64,000 bases of DNA, from the NCBI RefSeq assembly GCF_020179755.1, contig NZ_JAIUCY010000015.1:23281-87280 (forward strand). Direction: 5' to 3'. The notes below the pieces were generated by a model. It worked only from the letters and a program-made list of their open reading frames with translations, had not been told where the DNA came from and did not search any database. How positions within the stretch are numbered: position 1 is the first letter of the stretch; each line of letters opens with the position of its first letter. The DNA is from Herbaspirillum sp. alder98. GTDB lineage: Bacteria; Pseudomonadota; Gammaproteobacteria; Burkholderiales; Burkholderiaceae_D. Positions 54,226-63,817 of the stretch are shown piece after piece. The translations under genes were made by a program, and so were the position numbers.

Positions 54226-54876
54226 ATGAATTCATTTACTTTCCTGCACGTCGAGTATCTGCTGCAAGCCGCCGTCTGGACCGTGGTGCTGTCGCTGGTG
54301 GCGTTCGTCTTCGGTGGCGTGGCGGGCATCGTCATCGCGCTGTGGCGGGTCTCGCCCAACGCAGCGCTGCGCGCCATCGCCAGCTGGTACATCCAGATCG
54401 TCCAGGGCATCCCGCTGCTGGTGATCCTGTTCGTGTCGTACTTCGGGTTGGCCATCGCCGGCTTCAAGTTGACGCCACTGGTGGCGGCTGGCATTTCGTT
54501 TGCGATCTACTGCGCCGCCTTCCTCGGCGAGATCTGGCGCGGTTGCATCCAGGCGGTGCCCAAGACCCAATGGGAAGCGTCGGAATGCCTGGGCTTCAAC
54601 CGCTTCGAGCAACTGACCAAGGTGATCCTGCCGCAAGCGGTCAAGATCGCCACCCCGCCCACCGTCGGCTTCATGGTGCAGATCGTCAAGAACACCTCGC
54701 TGGCCTCGGTGATCGGCTTTGTCGACCTGGCCCGGGCCGGCCAGATCATCAATAACTCGACCTTCCAGCCCTTCACCGTATTCGGTTGTGTGGCGCTGAT
54801 CTATTTTTGCCTCTGCTACCCGCTGTCGGCGCTGTCCAAGCACTTCGAAAGGAAATTGAATGTCAGCAATCGTTAA
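54226..54876 (+). CDS. PAAT-type ABC transporter permease
   Basis: Second HisMQ-type permease, 216 residues. EAA loop: GEIWRGCIQAVPKTQWEASE; WYIQIVQGIPLLVILFVSYFG marks the family. It overlaps the ATPase gene by 17 bp, so the subunits are translated together. Confidence 0.92.
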   Translation: MNSFTFLHVEYLLQAAVWTVVLSLVAFVFGGVAGIVIALWRVSPNAALRAIASWYIQIVQGIPLLVILFVSYFGLAIAGFKLTPLVAAGISFAIYCAAFLGEIWRGCIQAVPKTQWEASECLGFNRFEQLTKVILPQAVKIATPPTVGFMVQIVKNTSLASVIGFVDLARAGQIINNSTFQPFTVFGCVALIYFCLCYPLSALSKHFERKLNVSNR

Positions 54877-55594
54877 GATCAAGGATCTGCACAAGAGCTT
54901 CGGCACGAACAAGGTGTTGAACGGCGTCTCCCTGGATGTGGAAAAGGGCCAGATGGTCGCCATCATCGGTCGCAGCGGCTCCGGCAAGAGCACCCTGTTG
55001 CGCTGCCTGAACGGACTCGAAAAAGTCGACGCCGGCAACATCAACGTGTGCGGCCACGACATCCATCACCCCGACCGCCTCAACCTGCGCGAATTGCGCA
55101 AGCAGGTGGGCATCGTGTTCCAGAGCTACAACCTGTTCCCGCACCTGACGGTGGAACGCAACATCACGCTGGCGCTGACGACCATCAAGAAGATGTCGTC
55201 CGACGAGGCCAAGAAGATCGCCCGTAACGTGCTGCAGCTGGTGGGCCTGGAAGAAAAGAAAGAAGCTTATCCCGAGCAGCTCTCGGGCGGCCAGCAGCAA
55301 CGCGTGGCGATTGCCCGCTCGCTGGCGATGGCGCCGGAGCTGATGCTGTTCGACGAGGTGACCTCGGCGCTCGATCCGGAGCTGACCTCGGAAGTGCTCA
55401 AGGTCATGGAAGACCTGGCCAAGCAGGGCATGACCATGGTGCTGGTGACCCACGAAATGGCGTTTGCGCGCAAACTGGCCGATGTGCTGGTCTTCATGCA
55501 CCAGGGCCAGGTATGGGAAGTGGGCCCGCCGGATGAACTGTTTTCCAACCCCAAGACTGCCGAGTTGCAGAAGTTTGTATCCAGCGATCTCTGA
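54860..55594 (+). CDS. PAAT-type ABC transporter ATP-binding protein
   Basis: ATPase of 244 residues. Walker A GRSGSGKST, Q-loop FQSYNLFPHL, signature LSGGQQQR, Walker B LMLFDEVTSALD and switch histidine VTHEMAFA are intact. The Walker B segment has EVTSALD where most amino-acid ATPases have EPTSALD. Encoded between the permeases and the binding protein. Confidence 0.93.
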   Translation: MSAIVKIKDLHKSFGTNKVLNGVSLDVEKGQMVAIIGRSGSGKSTLLRCLNGLEKVDAGNINVCGHDIHHPDRLNLRELRKQVGIVFQSYNLFPHLTVERNITLALTTIKKMSSDEAKKIARNVLQLVGLEEKKEAYPEQLSGGQQQRVAIARSLAMAPELMLFDEVTSALDPELTSEVLKVMEDLAKQGMTMVLVTHEMAFARKLADVLVFMHQGQVWEVGPPDELFSNPKTAELQKFVSSDL

Positions 55595-55647
55595 TCCGCA
55601 CATAGTCAGAAGTACTTAGAAGTACCTTTTCATCTCAGGAGACATAA

Positions 55648-56454
55648 ATGAATACCTTACTCAATTTCACCAAGAAAGCCGCCGCCGTGGTACTGGGCCT
55701 GACCTGCTTCGCGCAGGTCGCGCATGCCGATGCGCTGGCTGATATCAAGGCCCGCAAGAAAGTGCTGGTCGCCATCGACCTGGGCGCGCCGCCGTTCGGC
55801 ATGACCAGCGCCAAGCTGGAACCTCAGGGTTCGGATGTGGAAACTGCGCGCGCCCTGGCCAAGGACCTGGGCGTGGAACTGGAGATCGTGCAGGTCACCG
55901 GCCCCAACCGCATTCCGTTCCTGATGACCGGCAAGGCCGACATGGTGATCGCATCGTTCTCGATCACGCCGGAACGCCAGAAGGTGGTGTCGTTCTCGCA
56001 ACCGTACGGCGCCTCGCAGTTCGTGGTGGCCGCAGCCAAGGGTGAAAACATCAAGAGCCTCAACGACCTGGCCGGCAAGCGCGTGGCCGTGGTGCGCGGC
56101 AACATGCAGGATTCGCTGCTGACCCCGCTGGCGCCAAAGGGCACCACCATCGTGCGCTTCGATGACGACGCCACCGTGACTGCCGCCATCGTGTCGGGCC
56201 AGGTGGATGCGTTCTGCACGCCTAACTCGCTGGCCAGCGCCGTGGCCAAGCAGAACCCTTCCAAGAACATCGAAACCAAGTTCGCGATCAAGGATATTCC
56301 TTATGCCATCGGCATCCGCAAGAATGAACCGGCACTCGAGAAGTGGCTCAACGACTGGATCGCTGTCAACCTGAAGAGCGGCAAGCTGGCCGGCATCTAC
56401 CAGCAATGGGTCGGTAGCCCGATGCCTGACCTGACACAGTTCGCAGCCAAGTAA
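55648..56454 (+). CDS. PAAT-type ABC transporter substrate-binding protein
   Basis: Periplasmic binding protein of 268 residues. The signal peptide ends QVAHA near residue 26. Family 3 solute-binding features: KKVLVAIDLGAPPFGMTSAK, PQGSDVETARALAKDLGVEL, VTGPNRIPFLMTGKADMVIA and FSQPYGASQFVV. The usual amino-acid family sequence is kept, but the operon context points to a sugar acid. Preceded by AGGAGACATAA. Confidence 0.92.
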   Translation: MNTLLNFTKKAAAVVLGLTCFAQVAHADALADIKARKKVLVAIDLGAPPFGMTSAKLEPQGSDVETARALAKDLGVELEIVQVTGPNRIPFLMTGKADMVIASFSITPERQKVVSFSQPYGASQFVVAAAKGENIKSLNDLAGKRVAVVRGNMQDSLLTPLAPKGTTIVRFDDDATVTAAIVSGQVDAFCTPNSLASAVAKQNPSKNIETKFAIKDIPYAIGIRKNEPALEKWLNDWIAVNLKSGKLAGIYQQWVGSPMPDLTQFAAK

Positions 56455-56468
56455 GACGATAGCCATCG

Positions 56469-56499
56469 CCCGGTGGATGCGTGACATCCACCCGGGTTT
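56469..56499 (+). terminator. Hairpin after the binding-protein gene
   Basis: CCCGGTGGATG (56469-56479) and CATCCACCCGGG form a stem with one bulge, followed by TTTCG. Probably a partial terminator or mRNA stabiliser that separates transporter and enzyme levels. Confidence 0.5.
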
Positions 56500-56536
56500 C
56501 GTTAGCCAAGTTCGTTACGTTCTCACCGAGATCACC

Positions 56537-58072
56537 ATGAAACCTATTTCTCCCATCATTCGATTGAATCCGGTCGATGATGTCGTCATTGCGCGCCGGC
56601 AGCTGATGTCCGGCACGGTGCTGGAAGAAGAGTCCGGACTCAAGGTCCAGGGCCTGATTCCTGCCGGACACAAGATGGCCACCCGCGCCATCGCCGCCGG
56701 CGAGCCGGTCAAGCGCTATGGCCAGATCATCGGCACCGCCAGCCAAGCCATCGAGCCAGGTCAGCACGTGCACACGCACAATCTGGCGATGGCAGAATTC
56801 TCGCGCGAGCACCACTTCGGGGCCGACGTGAAACCGGTCGACTTCGTCGACCAGCCGGCCACCTTCATGGGCATCGTGCGTCCGGACGGCCGGGTCGCCA
56901 CCCGCAACTACATCGGCGTGCTGACTTCGGTCAATTGCTCGGCCACCGCCGCGCGCGCCATCGCCGACTATTTCCGTCGCGACATCCATCCCGAGGTCTT
57001 GGCCGAATTCCCCAACGTCGATGGCGTGGTGGCGCTGACCCACGGCCTGGGTTGCGCGGTCGACTCGCTGGGCGAGCCGCTGCAGATGCTGCGTCGCACG
57101 CTGGCCGGCTATGCCAAGCATCCCAACTTCGCCGCCGTGCTGGTGGTCGGCCTGGGTTGCGAGACCAACCAGATCTCGGGCCTGATGGAAAGCCACGACC
57201 TGAAGGAAGGCGAGTTCTTCCATACCTTCACTATCCAGAGCACCGGCGGCACGGCCAAGACGGTGGCGCTGGGCATTGAGAAGATCAAGAAGATGCTGCC
57301 GGCGGCCAATGGCGTGGTGCGCGAGCCGGTGCCGGCCAAGCATCTGACGCTGGGCCTGCAATGCGGCGGCTCTGACGGTTATTCCGGCATCACCGCCAAC
57401 CCGGCGCTGGGCGCGGCAGTCGACCTGCTGGTGCGCCATGGCGGCACCGCGATCCTGTCGGAAACGCCGGAAATCTACGGCGCCGAGCATTTGCTGACGC
57501 GCCGCGCGGTGTCTTCCGAAGTGGGCCATAAGCTGCTGGCGCGCATCGACTGGTGGGAAGAATATTGCGCCAAGAACGATGCCGAAATGAATAACAATCC
57601 CTCGGCCGGCAACAAGGCGGGCGGGCTGACCACCATCCTCGAGAAATCGCTGGGCGCGGTCGCCAAGGGCGGCACCACCAACCTGGTGGACGTGTACAAG
57701 TATGCCGAGACGGTGACGGCGCACGGTTTCGTCTTCATGGACACACCGGGCTACGACCCGATCTCGGCCACCGGTCAGGTAGCCGGCGGCGCCAATGTGA
57801 TCTGCTTCACCACCGGGCGCGGTTCGGCCTATGGCTGCGCGCCGTCGCCATCGCTCAAACTGGCGACCAACACGGCCCTGTGGCAGCGCCAGGAAGAGGA
57901 CATGGACATCAACTGCGGCGAGATCGCCGATGGCCTGGCGACACCGCAGCAGATCGGCGAACGCTTCTTCCAGATGATCCTCGATACCGCCTCGGGCAAG
58001 AAGACCAAGAGCGAATTGCACGGCTATGGCCAGGATGAGTTCGTCCCCTGGCACATCGGGGTCTATACCTGA
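56537..58072 (+). CDS. UxaA/GarD-family sugar-acid dehydratase
   Basis: Iron-dependent dehydratase of 511 residues that removes water from an aldonate or aldarate to give a 2-keto-3-deoxy acid. N-terminal SAF domain (about 12-90; LIPAGHKMATRAIAAGEPVK, HVHTHNLAMAEF), then the catalytic UxaA/GarD domain with CSATAARAIADYF, HGLGCAVD, CETNQISGL, LQCGGSDGYSGITANPALG and the C-terminal GRGSAYGCAPSPSLKLATN. The family covers altronate, galactarate and pentonate dehydratases; the setting with SDR and FAH genes favours a pentonate or 6-deoxyhexonate. ATG chosen at 56537. Confidence 0.9.
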   Translation: MKPISPIIRLNPVDDVVIARRQLMSGTVLEEESGLKVQGLIPAGHKMATRAIAAGEPVKRYGQIIGTASQAIEPGQHVHTHNLAMAEFSREHHFGADVKPVDFVDQPATFMGIVRPDGRVATRNYIGVLTSVNCSATAARAIADYFRRDIHPEVLAEFPNVDGVVALTHGLGCAVDSLGEPLQMLRRTLAGYAKHPNFAAVLVVGLGCETNQISGLMESHDLKEGEFFHTFTIQSTGGTAKTVALGIEKIKKMLPAANGVVREPVPAKHLTLGLQCGGSDGYSGITANPALGAAVDLLVRHGGTAILSETPEIYGAEHLLTRRAVSSEVGHKLLARIDWWEEYCAKNDAEMNNNPSAGNKAGGLTTILEKSLGAVAKGGTTNLVDVYKYAETVTAHGFVFMDTPGYDPISATGQVAGGANVICFTTGRGSAYGCAPSPSLKLATNTALWQRQEEDMDINCGEIADGLATPQQIGERFFQMILDTASGKKTKSELHGYGQDEFVPWHIGVYT

Positions 58073-58090
58073 GCATCGCATGTCGTTACT

Positions 58091-58122
58091 GCCGCTGGTC
58101 GTCAAGACCAGCGGCATTTTTG
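58091..58122 (+). terminator. Rho-independent terminator between dehydratase and FAH genes
   Basis: GCCGCTGGTC (58091-58100) and GACCAGCGGC (58106-58115) form a perfect 10-bp stem over GTCAA, followed by ATTTTTG. The next gene may need its own promoter or read-through. Confidence 0.85.
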
Positions 58123-58207
58123 CTTATACGGGTCGCACCGGACCGGCGCGACCAACCCGGGGTAACCTGATCGTGGCAGCCCCCACCCACAACCAAGGAA
58201 TTAGAAA

Positions 58208-59380
58208 ATGGCACACACTTACACGATCGAGGCGCACCTGCCCGAAGACCACGCCCACGCCACCCTGGTCGGCCGCATCTGGCAACCGGGCGTCGGCCCC
58301 GTGCTGGTCAAGGTCGATGCCGAGGGCGTCTACGACCTCAGCGGCATCGCCGCCACGTCGAGCCAGTTGCTTGAGCTGGACGACCCGGCGGCAGTGGTCA
58401 AGGGCGCCAACGCGCCGCGTCTGGCATCGCTGCAGGAGCTGCTCGACAACGCCGACGCCAGCAAGCGCGACAGCACGCGCCCATGGCTGCTGGCGCCGAT
58501 CGACCTGCAGGCGGTCAAGGCCAGCGGCGTGACCTTCGTGGCCAGCATGCTGGAGCGTGTGATCGAAGAACAGGCGCGCGGCGATGCAGGCCGTGCCGAA
58601 GCGGTACGCCAGGCCATCACGGCGGTGATCGGCGACAACCTGTCGAGCGTGGTGCCGGGCTCGCCCGAAGCGGCCAAGCTCAAGGAAGTGCTGCTGCAGC
58701 AGGGTGTCTGGTCGCAATACCTGGAAGTGGGCATCGGCCCCGACGCCGAGATCTTCACCAAGGCGCAGCCACTGTCGTCGGTGGGCCTGGGCGACGAGGT
58801 CGGGATCCATCCGAAGTCGGTCTGGAACAACCCCGAACCCGAGATCGTGCTGGCCATCAACAGCCGCGGCAAAGTGGTGGGTGCGGCGCTCGGCAACGAC
58901 GTCAACCTGCGCGACTTCGAAGGCCGCAGCGCGCTGCTGCTGGGCAAGGCCAAGGACAATAACGCCTCGTGCTCGGTGGGGCCTTTTATTCGCCTGTTCG
59001 ATGCAAAGTTTTCAATTGACGACGTGCGCCGCGCCGAACTTACAATGCGGGTCGACGGCACCGAAGGCTTTACGCTCAAGGGCAGCAGTTCGATGTCGAT
59101 GATCAGCCGTGACCCGCTGCAACTGGTGGAACACGCCATCGGCCACAACCACCAGTACCCCGACGGCCTGGTATTGTTCCTGGGTACCATGTTCGCGCCG
59201 ACCCAGGACCGTTTCGGTCCGGGCCAGGGCTTCACGCACCAGGTAGCCGATATCGTGACGATCGCCACGCCGCGACTCGGGGCGCTGGTCAATACGGTAA
59301 ACTTCAGCGACAAGACGGCGCCGTGGACCTTTGGTCTGTCTGCATTGTTCAAGAACCTGGCACAACGAAAACTCATTTAA
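58208..59380 (+). CDS. Fumarylacetoacetate-hydrolase-family protein, putative 2,4-diketo-3-deoxy-aldonate hydrolase
   Basis: A 390-residue FAH-fold enzyme. Metal ligands are expected in the glutamates of NNPEPEIVLAIN and the aspartate in GNDVNLRDFEGRS; LLGKAKDNNASCSVGPFIRL follows. FAH proteins paired with an SDR in L-fuconate or pentonate pathways split 2,4-diketo-3-deoxy acids to pyruvate and lactate or glycolate; I recall such a pair characterised in Herbaspirillum huttiense. The SDR gene follows after 14 bp. Confidence 0.85.
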   Translation: MAHTYTIEAHLPEDHAHATLVGRIWQPGVGPVLVKVDAEGVYDLSGIAATSSQLLELDDPAAVVKGANAPRLASLQELLDNADASKRDSTRPWLLAPIDLQAVKASGVTFVASMLERVIEEQARGDAGRAEAVRQAITAVIGDNLSSVVPGSPEAAKLKEVLLQQGVWSQYLEVGIGPDAEIFTKAQPLSSVGLGDEVGIHPKSVWNNPEPEIVLAINSRGKVVGAALGNDVNLRDFEGRSALLLGKAKDNNASCSVGPFIRLFDAKFSIDDVRRAELTMRVDGTEGFTLKGSSSMSMISRDPLQLVEHAIGHNHQYPDGLVLFLGTMFAPTQDRFGPGQGFTHQVADIVTIATPRLGALVNTVNFSDKTAPWTFGLSALFKNLAQRKLI

Positions 59381-59394
59381 AAAAAGGAATCACC

Positions 59395-60159
59395 ATGTCT
59401 GCATCCACCGGACGCCTCGCCGGCAAGACCGTCCTCATCACCGCTGCCGCACAGGGTATCGGTCGCGCGTCGACCGAGCTGTTCGCCCGTGAAGGCGCGC
59501 GCGTGATCGCCACCGACATCAGCCGTCAGCACCTGGACCAGCTGGCCGGTATCGCCGGCGTCGAGACCCACATCCTGGACGTGACCGATGACACCGCCAT
59601 CAAGAAGCTGGTGGCCGACGTCGGCACCATCGACGTGCTGTTCAACTGCGCCGGCTATGTGGCCGCCGGCAATATCCTGGAATGCGATGACAAGGCCTGG
59701 GATTTCTCGTTCAACCTGAACGCCAAGGCCATGTTCCACACCATCCGCGCCGTGCTGCCGGGCATGCTGGCCAAGAAGGCTGGCTCGATCGTCAACATCG
59801 CCTCGGCCGCATCGAGCGTGAAGGGCGTCGCCAACCGCTTTGCCTATGGCGCCAGCAAGGCCGCCGTGGTCGGCCTGACCAAGTCGGTCGCGGCTGACTT
59901 CGTAGCCCAGGGCGTGCGTTGCAATGCAATCTGCCCGGGCACCATCGAGTCGCCATCGCTGAACCAGCGCATCAGCACCCAGGCCAAGGAAAGCGGCAAG
60001 AGCGAAGCCGAAGTGCGCGCCGCCTTCGTCGGCCGCCAGCCGATGGGCCGCATCGGCCGTGCGGAAGAAGTGGCTGCACTGGCGCTGTACCTGGCGTCGG
60101 ACGAATCCAACTTCACCACCGGTTCGATCCACATGATCGACGGTGGCTGGTCCAACTGA
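59395..60159 (+). CDS. SDR dehydrogenase, putative 2-keto-3-deoxy-L-fuconate/pentonate 4-dehydrogenase
   Basis: Short-chain dehydrogenase of 254 residues. Nucleotide motif TAAAQGIGRA (residues 16-25), acidic D41 favouring NAD, NCAG at 84-87, and the catalytic YGASK with Y151 and K155. It resembles the dehydrogenase that oxidises C4 of 2-keto-3-deoxy-L-fuconate before the FAH step. AAAAAGGAATCACC precedes the ATG at 59395. Followed by a strong terminator. Confidence 0.88.
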   Translation: MSASTGRLAGKTVLITAAAQGIGRASTELFAREGARVIATDISRQHLDQLAGIAGVETHILDVTDDTAIKKLVADVGTIDVLFNCAGYVAAGNILECDDKAWDFSFNLNAKAMFHTIRAVLPGMLAKKAGSIVNIASAASSVKGVANRFAYGASKAAVVGLTKSVAADFVAQGVRCNAICPGTIESPSLNQRISTQAKESGKSEAEVRAAFVGRQPMGRIGRAEEVAALALYLASDESNFTTGSIHMIDGGWSN

Positions 60160-60190
60160 TCAGTTAGACCATCAAACTTGCAGCATCAGA

Positions 60191-60224
60191 CGGCATGCGT
60201 GATGACGCGCATGCCGTTTTTTTT
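60191..60224 (+). terminator. Terminator of the FAH-SDR transcript
   Basis: CGGCATGCG (60191-60199) and CGCATGCCG (60208-60216) pair over an 8-base loop and are followed by T8. Confidence 0.9.
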
Positions 60225-60330
60225 CGTCCGGCTGCGCCCTGCCCAATCGCCATCAGACGCGACGGCGGATGGTTTATGAATTGATGGCGTCGGCGCATAA
60301 TGGCCCTTTCTGTTATTACGGAACTGCCAC

Positions 60331-61239
60331 ATGACCCACGACATCATCGCCGCCGACCAGCTCGAGACCGCCTTCGACCAGCCCATGCTGCTGGGCGAGT
60401 CGCCACTTTGGCACGCCGAGGAAGGCGCGCTGTACTGGATCGACATCCCGGGCAAGGCGGTGCATCGCCTGCAGGTCGAGCGCGGGCAGCACCAGAGCTG
60501 GCCCATGCCGCACGAACCTGGCGCGATTGCCCGGCATGCGCAGGGTGGACTGGTGGTGGCGCTGCGCTCAGGCATGGCCCATCTCGATACCGGCACCGGC
60601 GCGCTGGCGCCGTTGCTGGAGGCGCCCTACGACACTGAGCGCATCCGCTTCAACGATGGCCGCTGCGATGCCGCCGGTCGTTTCTGGTGCGGCACCATCT
60701 ACGAGCCGCGCGACCGCGACGGCGGCACCCTGTACAGCTTCGAGCGCGACGTGCTGCGCGATGCGCACCATGCCGTGGTGACCTCCAATGGCGTGGCCTT
60801 CAGTCCCGACCAGCGGCTGATGTACCACAGCAATACGCCGAGCCACCGCATCAATGTCTATGACTTCGACCTGGCGACCGGCGCCACCTCCAACTGCCGC
60901 CTGCTGCGCCAGTTCGACAGCGACAAGAGCGCTGCCGATTATGGCGGGCGTCCCGACGGCGCGGCGGTCGACAGCGAAGGCGCCTATTGGGTAGCGATGT
61001 TCGAAGGCGCCCGCGTGCTGCGCCTGTCGGCGCAAGGCGAGATCCTGCAGGAGGTACGGCTGCCGGCCCGTTGCCCGACCATGGTGGCCTTTGGCGGTGC
61101 CGACCTGCGCACGCTCTACATCACCACCGGTCGCCATGGGCGCAGCGAAGAAGAGCTGCGCCGGTATCCGCTTTCAGGTCATGTGCTCAAGCTGCGCGTG
61201 GACGTGGCGGGACGCCTGGAATATAGTTATCGGCCCTAA
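60331..61239 (+). CDS. SMP-30/gluconolactonase-family sugar lactonase
   Basis: Six-bladed beta-propeller hydrolase of 302 residues that opens aldonolactones to aldonates. Metal ligands fit [20 protein letters not shown] (glutamate near 18), the [17 protein letters not shown] asparagine, the [11 protein letters not shown] asparagine and the [11 protein letters not shown] aspartate. It lies after the FAH-SDR terminator but before glpK and plausibly supplies the acid used by the pathway upstream. Confidence 0.9.
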   Translation: MTHDIIAADQLETAFDQPMLLGESPLWHAEEGALYWIDIPGKAVHRLQVERGQHQSWPMPHEPGAIARHAQGGLVVALRSGMAHLDTGTGALAPLLEAPYDTERIRFNDGRCDAAGRFWCGTIYEPRDRDGGTLYSFERDVLRDAHHAVVTSNGVAFSPDQRLMYHSNTPSHRINVYDFDLATGATSNCRLLRQFDSDKSAADYGGRPDGAAVDSEGAYWVAMFEGARVLRLSAQGEILQEVRLPARCPTMVAFGGADLRTLYITTGRHGRSEEELRRYPLSGHVLKLRVDVAGRLEYSYRP

Positions 61240-61286
61240 GACCTTTCGCACCCCCATCACAACAAGAGCTATTCGGGAGACAGGCC

Positions 61287-62801
61287 ATGAGCCGCTACAT
61301 TCTCGCCCTCGACCAGGGCACCACCAGTTCGCGGGCGATCCTGTTTGATCGCCTGGGACAGATCACCGCCACTGAACAGAAGGAATTTCCCCAGCACTAT
61401 CCCCAATCGGGTTGGGTCGAACATGATGCCAACGATATCTGGCGCTCCCAGCTGGAGGTGGCGCAAGCGGTGTTGAAGAATCACGGCATCGACGCCGGCG
61501 ATATCAGTGCGGTCGGCATCACCAACCAGCGCGAGACCACCGTGGTGTGGGATCGCGCCACCGGTGAACCGATCTGCCCTGCCATCGTCTGGCAGGATCG
61601 TCGCACCGCGCAGTTATGCGACCAGCTGCGGGAGCAAGGCCACGAAGAGTTGTTCCTGCGCCGTACCGGCCTGGTGCTGGATGCTTATTTTTCCGGCACC
61701 AAGCTGCACTGGATCCTGCAACATATAGAGGGCGCACGAGCCCGCGCCGAGCGTGGCGAGCTGGCCTTCGGCACGGTCGACTCGTGGGTGATCTACAAGC
61801 TGAGCGGCCAGCATGTGACCGATAGCAGCAATGCCTCGCGCAGCCTGTTATTCGATATCCATCGCGGGTGCTGGGACAGCCAACTGCTGGCGCTGCTGGA
61901 TATCCCCGAATCCCTGCTGCCGCAGGTGGTGGCCAGCAGCGGCATCGCTGCCCATACCGACGCCAAGTGGTTTGGCCGTGCGCTGCCCATTGCCGGCATC
62001 GCCGGCGACCAGCAGGCGGCGACCTTTGGCCAGGTGTGCCTGCGCGAAGGGATGGTCAAGAATACTTATGGCACCGGTTGTTTCATGCTGATGCAGACCG
62101 GCGCCAAGCCTGCGGTGTCGCATAACAAGTTATTGACCACGATCGGCTGGAGCTTTGCGGGCAAGGAGCAGCCACGCGATGTGTCCTACATGCTGGAGGG
62201 CAGTATCTTCGTCGCCGGCGCGGTGGTGCAATGGCTGCGTGACGGCCTTGGCATCATTCGCAAGTCGGGCGATATCGAAACCCTGGCCGCGCAGGTGAAG
62301 GATAACGGCGGTGTCTACTTCGTGCCGGCCTTCACCGGCCTGGGCACGCCACACTGGGACCCGTATGCCCGCGGCAGCATCAGCGGCCTCACGCGCGGCG
62401 CGACCTCGGCGCACATTGCCCGCGCCGCACTGGAAAGCATCGCCTACCAGACCGCCGATGTGCTCGATGCGATGCAAAAGGATGCCTCTATTGCATTGAG
62501 CGAGTTGCGCGTCGATGGCGGCGCCGCCCGCAACGACCTGCTGATGCAGTTCCAGGCCGACATGCTGGGGGTGCCGGTGGTGCGCCCGCAGGTCACCGAA
62601 ACGACGGCGCTGGGCGCCGCCTTCCTCGCTGGCCTGGCCACCGGCTTCTGGAGCTCGATCGAAGAAATCGCCTCGCTGTGGCAGGTGGATCGACGCTTCG
62701 AGCCGCAGATGGATCATGCCCAACGTGAACAATTGCTGTATCGCTGGCACCGTGCGGTCGACTGTTCGCGTGGATGGATGCGGGACGATCAGCCAGCATA
62801 G
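61287..62801 (+). CDS. glpK: Glycerol kinase
   Basis: Phosphorylates glycerol to glycerol 3-phosphate. 504 residues, normal length. FGGY signatures: [20 protein letters not shown] at the N-terminus, [42 protein letters not shown] and the C-terminal [20 protein letters not shown]. No glpF or glpD is in the window; the nearest upstream gene is the lactonase 47 bp away. A GC palindrome GCCCCGCGCGGGGC lies at 62806-62819. Confidence 0.96.
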   Translation: MSRYILALDQGTTSSRAILFDRLGQITATEQKEFPQHYPQSGWVEHDANDIWRSQLEVAQAVLKNHGIDAGDISAVGITNQRETTVVWDRATGEPICPAIVWQDRRTAQLCDQLREQGHEELFLRRTGLVLDAYFSGTKLHWILQHIEGARARAERGELAFGTVDSWVIYKLSGQHVTDSSNASRSLLFDIHRGCWDSQLLALLDIPESLLPQVVASSGIAAHTDAKWFGRALPIAGIAGDQQAATFGQVCLREGMVKNTYGTGCFMLMQTGAKPAVSHNKLLTTIGWSFAGKEQPRDVSYMLEGSIFVAGAVVQWLRDGLGIIRKSGDIETLAAQVKDNGGVYFVPAFTGLGTPHWDPYARGSISGLTRGATSAHIARAALESIAYQTADVLDAMQKDASIALSELRVDGGAARNDLLMQFQADMLGVPVVRPQVTETTALGAAFLAGLATGFWSSIEEIASLWQVDRRFEPQMDHAQREQLLYRWHRAVDCSRGWMRDDQPA

Positions 62802-62993
62802 GAACGCCCCGCGCGGGGCCGCTTTGGTGGCGCGGATAGCCGAAACTATTCGATTCCAAATTCGAATGTGCGAGTATGCAATTCTAACGATTGTGAGAGA
62901 ATACGGCGTCATCGTGGACGTTCCGAGCTTCAGGCTTGGCATTGGCCCGATTCACTCAATACCAATTACACATTTCGCGTCGAAAGAGGACTT

Positions 62994-63548
62994 ATGACCA
63001 AATTGAAGAGCCTGGTAGCTAAACTGGCTGTCGCCGGCATCGCAACGTTTGCCTTTACAGCGCCTAGCTACGCAGTCGATGGCGTGTCGGTTGAATATGG
63101 CACGGGCAACAGCACCCAGCTGGTTCGTCTGGGCGCGCAATGGAACTGGGGTCCTAACTGGAATTTCTGGCAATCCAATGGCACCCACATCGGTGGCTAC
63201 TGGGACCTGTCGCTGGCCAACTGGCGCATGAACCATTACAACAACACTAACAGCAGCGGCAACCTGGTCGATATCGGCCTGACACCGGTGTTCCGCTTCC
63301 AGCGCGACGACGGCAAGGGTTTCTACGGCGAAGCCGGTATTGGCGTGCACCTGTTCTCGAAGCTCTACCGCAACAACGACAAGGTGTTGTCGACCGCATT
63401 CCAGTTCGGCGACCACGTGGGCGCCGGCTATGTGTTCAACAACGGCCTGGATCTGGGTTTCCGCCTGCAGCACTTTTCCAACGGCGGCATCAAGCAACCG
63501 AACGGCGGCGTGAATTTTGCCGTGGCGCGTGTGGCTTACAAGTTCTAA
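62994..63548 (+). CDS. pagL: Lipid A 3-O-deacylase, PagL-like outer-membrane protein
   Basis: Eight-stranded outer-membrane barrel of 184 residues that removes the 3-O acyl chain of lipid A and tempers immune recognition of LPS. Signal peptide cut after SYA (residue 27). The catalytic pair of the PagL family is H160 and S162 in LQHFSNGGI. The protein ends in phenylalanine (VARVAYKF), the usual barrel C-terminus. ATG at 62994 after AAGAGGACTT; the 190 bp before it contain an ATTCGAAT palindrome and no gene. Confidence 0.9.
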   Translation: MTKLKSLVAKLAVAGIATFAFTAPSYAVDGVSVEYGTGNSTQLVRLGAQWNWGPNWNFWQSNGTHIGGYWDLSLANWRMNHYNNTNSSGNLVDIGLTPVFRFQRDDGKGFYGEAGIGVHLFSKLYRNNDKVLSTAFQFGDHVGAGYVFNNGLDLGFRLQHFSNGGIKQPNGGVNFAVARVAYKF

Positions 63549-63585
63549 GCTGCGAAAAGTTATGCGGCCTTCGGGTTGCGATAAG

Positions 63586-63613
63586 AAACCGGCGTATTTC
63601 GCCGGTTTTTTTT
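63586..63613 (+). terminator. Terminator after pagL
   Basis: AAACCGGCG (63586-63594) and CGCCGGTTT (63600-63608) pair over TATTT, and T8 follows. It lies 38 bp past the stop codon. Confidence 0.92.
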
Positions 63614-63680
63614 CGTCTGTTATTTCGCTGCGTGGGTCTTTCAGCGAGCAGTGTTCTGGATATGTGGCGGACGACGCTGG

Positions 63681-63700
63681 GTACTGACGTTCGTCAGTAC
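63681..63700. repeat. Perfect hairpin GTACTGACG-TT-CGTCAGTAC
   Basis: A 9-bp perfect inverted repeat with a 2-base centre, in a gene-free region. It resembles a REP-type unit but has no T-run; it may recur elsewhere in the genome. Confidence 0.5.
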
Positions 63701-63786
63701 GACGGGGATGGGGGTAGAGGTGTTGGGTAAGTGGTGGTGCGGTGGACTGGTTACGCGGGTAGCGATGAATAAGTTATCAACACCCT

Positions 63787-63817
63787 CGTCGTGCCGGCGA
63801 AGGCCGGTACCCGGGGT
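63787..63817. repeat. REP-like hairpin with GCCGGC-GAAG-GCCGGT core
   Basis: TGCCGGC and GCCGGTA flank GAAG, followed by CCCGGGG. The form C-stem, GCGAAGGC-type loop, G-stem is that of the short dispersed repeats common in Betaproteobacteria. Only one copy is seen here. Confidence 0.5.
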
